64,000 bases of DNA, from contig NZ_CP133268.1 in NCBI RefSeq assembly GCF_030915385.1, positions 3,632,001 through 3,696,000 of the forward strand. The letters run 5' to 3'. This DNA comes from Neobacillus sp. PS3-12 (lineage in GTDB: Bacteria > Bacillota > Bacilli > Bacillales > Cytobacillaceae). Under the pieces are notes generated by a model, which was given only the letters and a program-made list of their open reading frames with translations, was not told the DNA's origin and did not search any database. A program made the translations under genes and the position numbers. This document shows, piece after piece, positions 61,987 to 64,000 of the stretch (its first letter is position 1; the number at the start of each line of letters is the position of its first letter).

Positions 61987-62337
61987 ATGAAGAAGAATTT
62001 GCTGACAGGGTTAATAGCAGTTGGTCTCATTACAGCTGGCGGAACTGGGTTCGTAATGGCAAAGGCACAGGAACAAACTCAAGATCCTGTATATTTCATG
62101 CAGCAGAATATGGGGCAAGGCAATATGACACAAATGATGAAGACAACCAATACCAAGCAGCTTGAGCAAGATTCAAGTAACGGCTTTGAGCAAATGCTCC
62201 CATATATGAAGAAGATGCACCCGAATTTAAGCGATGAACAATTAAAGGCTCTTTATGAACAAATGCACGGTCCGAATGGTGCCTGCAGCAATGCTAATGG
62301 ACAAGGAATGATGGGGACAAAAAATACAAATCTTTAA
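61987..62337 (+). CDS. Secreted Met-rich protein with MHP motif
   Basis: 116 aa from ATG 61987 (GGAGTGAG). Sec signal peptide (KKNLLTGLIAVGLITAGGTG, cleavage probably after VMAKA). The mature part is Met- and Gln-rich (FMQQNMGQGNMTQMMKTTN) and holds MLPYMKKMHPNLSDEQLKAL followed by YEQMHGPNGACSNANG. The MK.MHP..SD.Q motif is known from small Bacillus secreted proteins of unknown role. Likely metal-binding envelope protein. Strong terminator follows. Confidence 0.75.
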   Translation: MKKNLLTGLIAVGLITAGGTGFVMAKAQEQTQDPVYFMQQNMGQGNMTQMMKTTNTKQLEQDSSNGFEQMLPYMKKMHPNLSDEQLKALYEQMHGPNGACSNANGQGMMGTKNTNL

Positions 62338-62339
62338 GG

Positions 62340-62372
62340 AAAAGCCGGATTATCCGGCTTTTTTTTTTCGCA
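62340..62372 (+). terminator. Rho-independent terminator
   Basis: AAAAGCCGGATTATCCGGCTTTT with nine T. Confidence 0.92.
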
Positions 62373-62527
62373 TTAAAACTTCTAAAAGGACAAATTTTAT
62401 ACATCAAAAAAACAAAGTTAAATTGGTCACTTTTTATTTTTTTCTGTTATTATTTAGAAACTTTTCCAGGTAGTTGGGGAAACTAAAGTAAATCTTTATT
62501 ACACCTAATGGGGGATTTTTCTTCATA

Positions 62528-63316
62528 ATGGAAAACTATTCGAATGATAATACGGCAAGAAGATATTCTGCACACGTCAGTATACTTGGCACCACTCAGC
62601 TTCATTTAAGGAATCCCTTTATTATCGCTTGGTGGTCTGCTGCATTCCCCGGTTTTGGGCATTGGCTCTTGTCGAAACATCTTCGTGGATTTGTTTTATT
62701 TGGCTGGGAAGTGATAGTAAATATGAATGCCCATATTAATTTAGCAATGGTTTATTCCTTTCAAGGAAAAATTGAATTAGCTAAAGATGTTTTAAACACT
62801 AGATGGTTGTTGATTTATATTCCAGTCTATATCTTTGCGATTTGGGACAGTTATCGGACAACCGTTGATATAAATAAAATTTCTATTCTCGCAAACCATG
62901 AAAATCATCGTATTAATTCCTTTAGTTTAGGTGCAATGGAAATTAACTATTTGGATCGAAGAAAACCTTCACTTGCGACTATCTGGTCATTATTTGTTCC
63001 TGGTTTAGGACAACTCTACCTTCACAGAATTATTACTGCTTTTTTCATTATTATCTGGGTAATGGTGTTTGCGTATTACTCACGTGGTTTAGAAGCTATT
63101 TCTCTCCTTTTTCTTGGGAAAATTCAACAAGCAACAGCAGTTTTGAACAGTGAGTGGTTATTATTTTTTCCTTCGATTTATGGATTTGCGGTATTTGATG
63201 CATACGAAAATACAATTGAAAACAATAAGCTATTTAAAAAGGAACAAAATATCTTTTTAATGGAAAACTATCAATCCCCTCATTTCAGAGTGAAAAAGGG
63301 TACGAAAGTAGAGTGA
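62528..63316 (+). CDS. Membrane protein with two TM2-like repeats
   Basis: 262 aa. Two homologous halves, each beginning with a membrane hairpin with a Pro-Gly-Gly turn: WWSAAFPGFGHWLLSKHLRG (about 36-55) and WSLFVPGLGQLYLHRIITAF (about 158-177), followed by a further segment and YIFAIWDSYRTTVDINK or YGFAVFDAYENTIENNK. This is an internal duplication of a TM2/DUF5683-like unit. Function unknown. ATG 62528 has GGGGG 12 bases upstream. Followed after 3-6 bases by the next gene. Confidence 0.75.
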   Translation: MENYSNDNTARRYSAHVSILGTTQLHLRNPFIIAWWSAAFPGFGHWLLSKHLRGFVLFGWEVIVNMNAHINLAMVYSFQGKIELAKDVLNTRWLLIYIPVYIFAIWDSYRTTVDINKISILANHENHRINSFSLGAMEINYLDRRKPSLATIWSLFVPGLGQLYLHRIITAFFIIIWVMVFAYYSRGLEAISLLFLGKIQQATAVLNSEWLLFFPSIYGFAVFDAYENTIENNKLFKKEQNIFLMENYQSPHFRVKKGTKVE

Positions 63317-63322
63317 GAATTG

Positions 63323-63781
63323 ATGCAGGTATTTTCAACTTTTGAAAATACAGGTTTTATAGAAATAGCCATATCGATTTTGGAAAAAAGTGGAATATCA
63401 AAAGAAAATATCTTTGCTGTACCCCTTGATAATCGGACAGATGAAAGAAGTTTAAATGATACGATTCATCATTCCGATGGTATTTCCCTCATGGATCTCG
63501 GGGCAGCACTAGCAACTGCGTTTGCGGTCATCGGGGCAAGCATCGGGTTTATGTTAGCATGGGGCCCGATTTATTGGGGAATAATCGGAGCGAGTATTGG
63601 ACTCTTGTTAGGCATGGGAATCAAAGTATTTATCTACAAAATTGTAAAAAAAGGAAAAAGACATTCACGAGGAAAACAAGCAGAAGTCATTCTTATTATT
63701 GAATGCGATGAAAAGGAAGCGGGAATGGTACAAAACATCCTTTGGGAACAATATGCTTTAGGGGTTGCAAAAGTAAGGTGA
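63323..63781 (+). CDS. Glycine-zipper membrane protein (general-stress type)
   Basis: 152 aa from ATG 63323 (TTG 63320 also in frame). A soluble N-terminal alpha/beta part (QVFSTFENTGFIEIAISILE...ENIFAVPLD) precedes two membrane segments rich in Gly (LGAALATAFAVIGASIGFML, IIGASIGLLLGMGIKVFIY), then a soluble end with VILIIECDEKEAGMVQNIL. The layout matches YflT/DUF1269-like stress proteins. Co-transcribed with the preceding membrane protein. Confidence 0.7.
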   Translation: MQVFSTFENTGFIEIAISILEKSGISKENIFAVPLDNRTDERSLNDTIHHSDGISLMDLGAALATAFAVIGASIGFMLAWGPIYWGIIGASIGLLLGMGIKVFIYKIVKKGKRHSRGKQAEVILIIECDEKEAGMVQNILWEQYALGVAKVR

Positions 63782-63890
63782 TTTTTAGTACAAAGGGGAT
63801 TTTGACAATTTAAAAAATGTGTAACTTTAGACCTAGATTTAAAACCTAAACCCCATTAAAATAAAGAAGAGAACACTACGGGGGTGGACT

Positions 63891-64000
63891 ATGGAAGATT
63901 CTCAAATATTGAATAGGAGTAAATTTACCCTTTTTAATGATATAGAAAGCAAAAGTGTAGAAATTTGGCCTAATAGAGAAAATGAACCCCTAGGCAAAAC
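63891..64000 (+). CDS. Unidentified gene, 3' truncated by window edge
   Basis: ATG 63891 with a strong RBS (CGGGGGTGG) opens a frame that stays open to the end of the window, 36 codons: MEDSQILNRSKFTLFNDIES and further polar residues. Too short to identify. Confidence 0.6.
   Translation, partial: MEDSQILNRSKFTLFNDIESKSVEIWPNRENEPLGK

Noticed and set aside
1..64000. CRISPR arrays, insertion sequences, prophage genes, tRNA or rRNA genes
   Set aside because: No regularly spaced repeats, transposase, integrase, phage structural genes or recognisable RNA genes were found in reading the window.

Overview
The window is AT-rich, densely coded DNA from an aerobic, endospore-forming member of the Bacillaceae (Firmicutes). 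The case rests on family content: a CwlJ germination hydrolase, SpoVR relics, a DUF3231 protein, an aa3-type menaquinol oxidase (QoxABCD), a CssRS-like secretion-stress pair next to HtrA, CcpA-type cre sites, sigma-A promoters and frequent TTG/GTG starts with strong GGAGG sites. I cannot name the species. No rRNA, tRNA, CRISPR array or transposase gene was seen.

Layout. (1) 1-8.3 kb: carbohydrate utilisation. Two ABC permeases, a ThuA-like protein, two Gfo/Idh/MocA oxidoreductases, a TIM-barrel isomerase, a GH13 oligo-1,6-glucosidase and a ROK glucokinase, which together resemble an alpha-glucoside/3-keto-glycoside pathway. (2) 8.7-13.7 kb: cell-wall MurNAc recycling operon mupG-murQ-murP-murR plus an EIIA-Glc-type protein. 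(3) 14-16 kb: HAD phosphatase, Uma2 nuclease and spoVR relics. (4) 16-25.3 kb: a persulfide/sulfane-sulfur locus with rhodaneses, a rhodanese-MBL fusion (YrkH), a TauE exporter (YrkJ), a CoA-disulfide reductase-rhodanese, TusA, TusA-rhodanese, DsrE and a CstR-type repressor, punctuated by ATACCC-N4-GGGTAT operators. It includes a HesB-like gene with an in-frame TGA that reads as a selenoprotein. (5) 25.3-37 kb: ResA-like thioredoxin, qoxABCD with heme O and heme A synthases (behind an apparent CstR operator), an MFS transporter, cysteine synthase, a YeeE/TsuA thiosulfate transporter and an SagB-type oxidoreductase. (6) 38-45.7 kb: hotdog thioesterase, Lrp regulator, phenylalanine dehydrogenase, a complete E1alpha-E1beta-E2 2-oxoacid dehydrogenase and an amino-acid permease, i.e. 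a probable phenylalanine-to-phenylacetyl-CoA route. (7) 45.8-54 kb: DUF3231, C39-like peptidase, a YknXYZ/MacAB-type exporter, HtrA, a second intact glucokinase and CwlJ. (8) 54-62.4 kb: two two-component systems around a membrane redox cluster (DUF4405 protein, ApbE, ferric-reductase-like protein, small His/Gly- and Met-rich proteins), with shared promoter elements. (9) 62.5-64 kb: two membrane proteins and the start of a further gene.

The strongest unusual signals are the HesB-like selenoprotein with a downstream SECIS-like hairpin, the CstR regulon that seems to include a terminal oxidase, the phenylalanine/oxoacid dehydrogenase cluster, and the repeated promoter elements tying the envelope-stress kinase to the redox cluster. 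Six otherwise normal genes carry a single-base frameshift. The even spread and single-base nature suggest sequencing indels, although real decay (spoVR, cstR and rhodanese relics) also occurs here.
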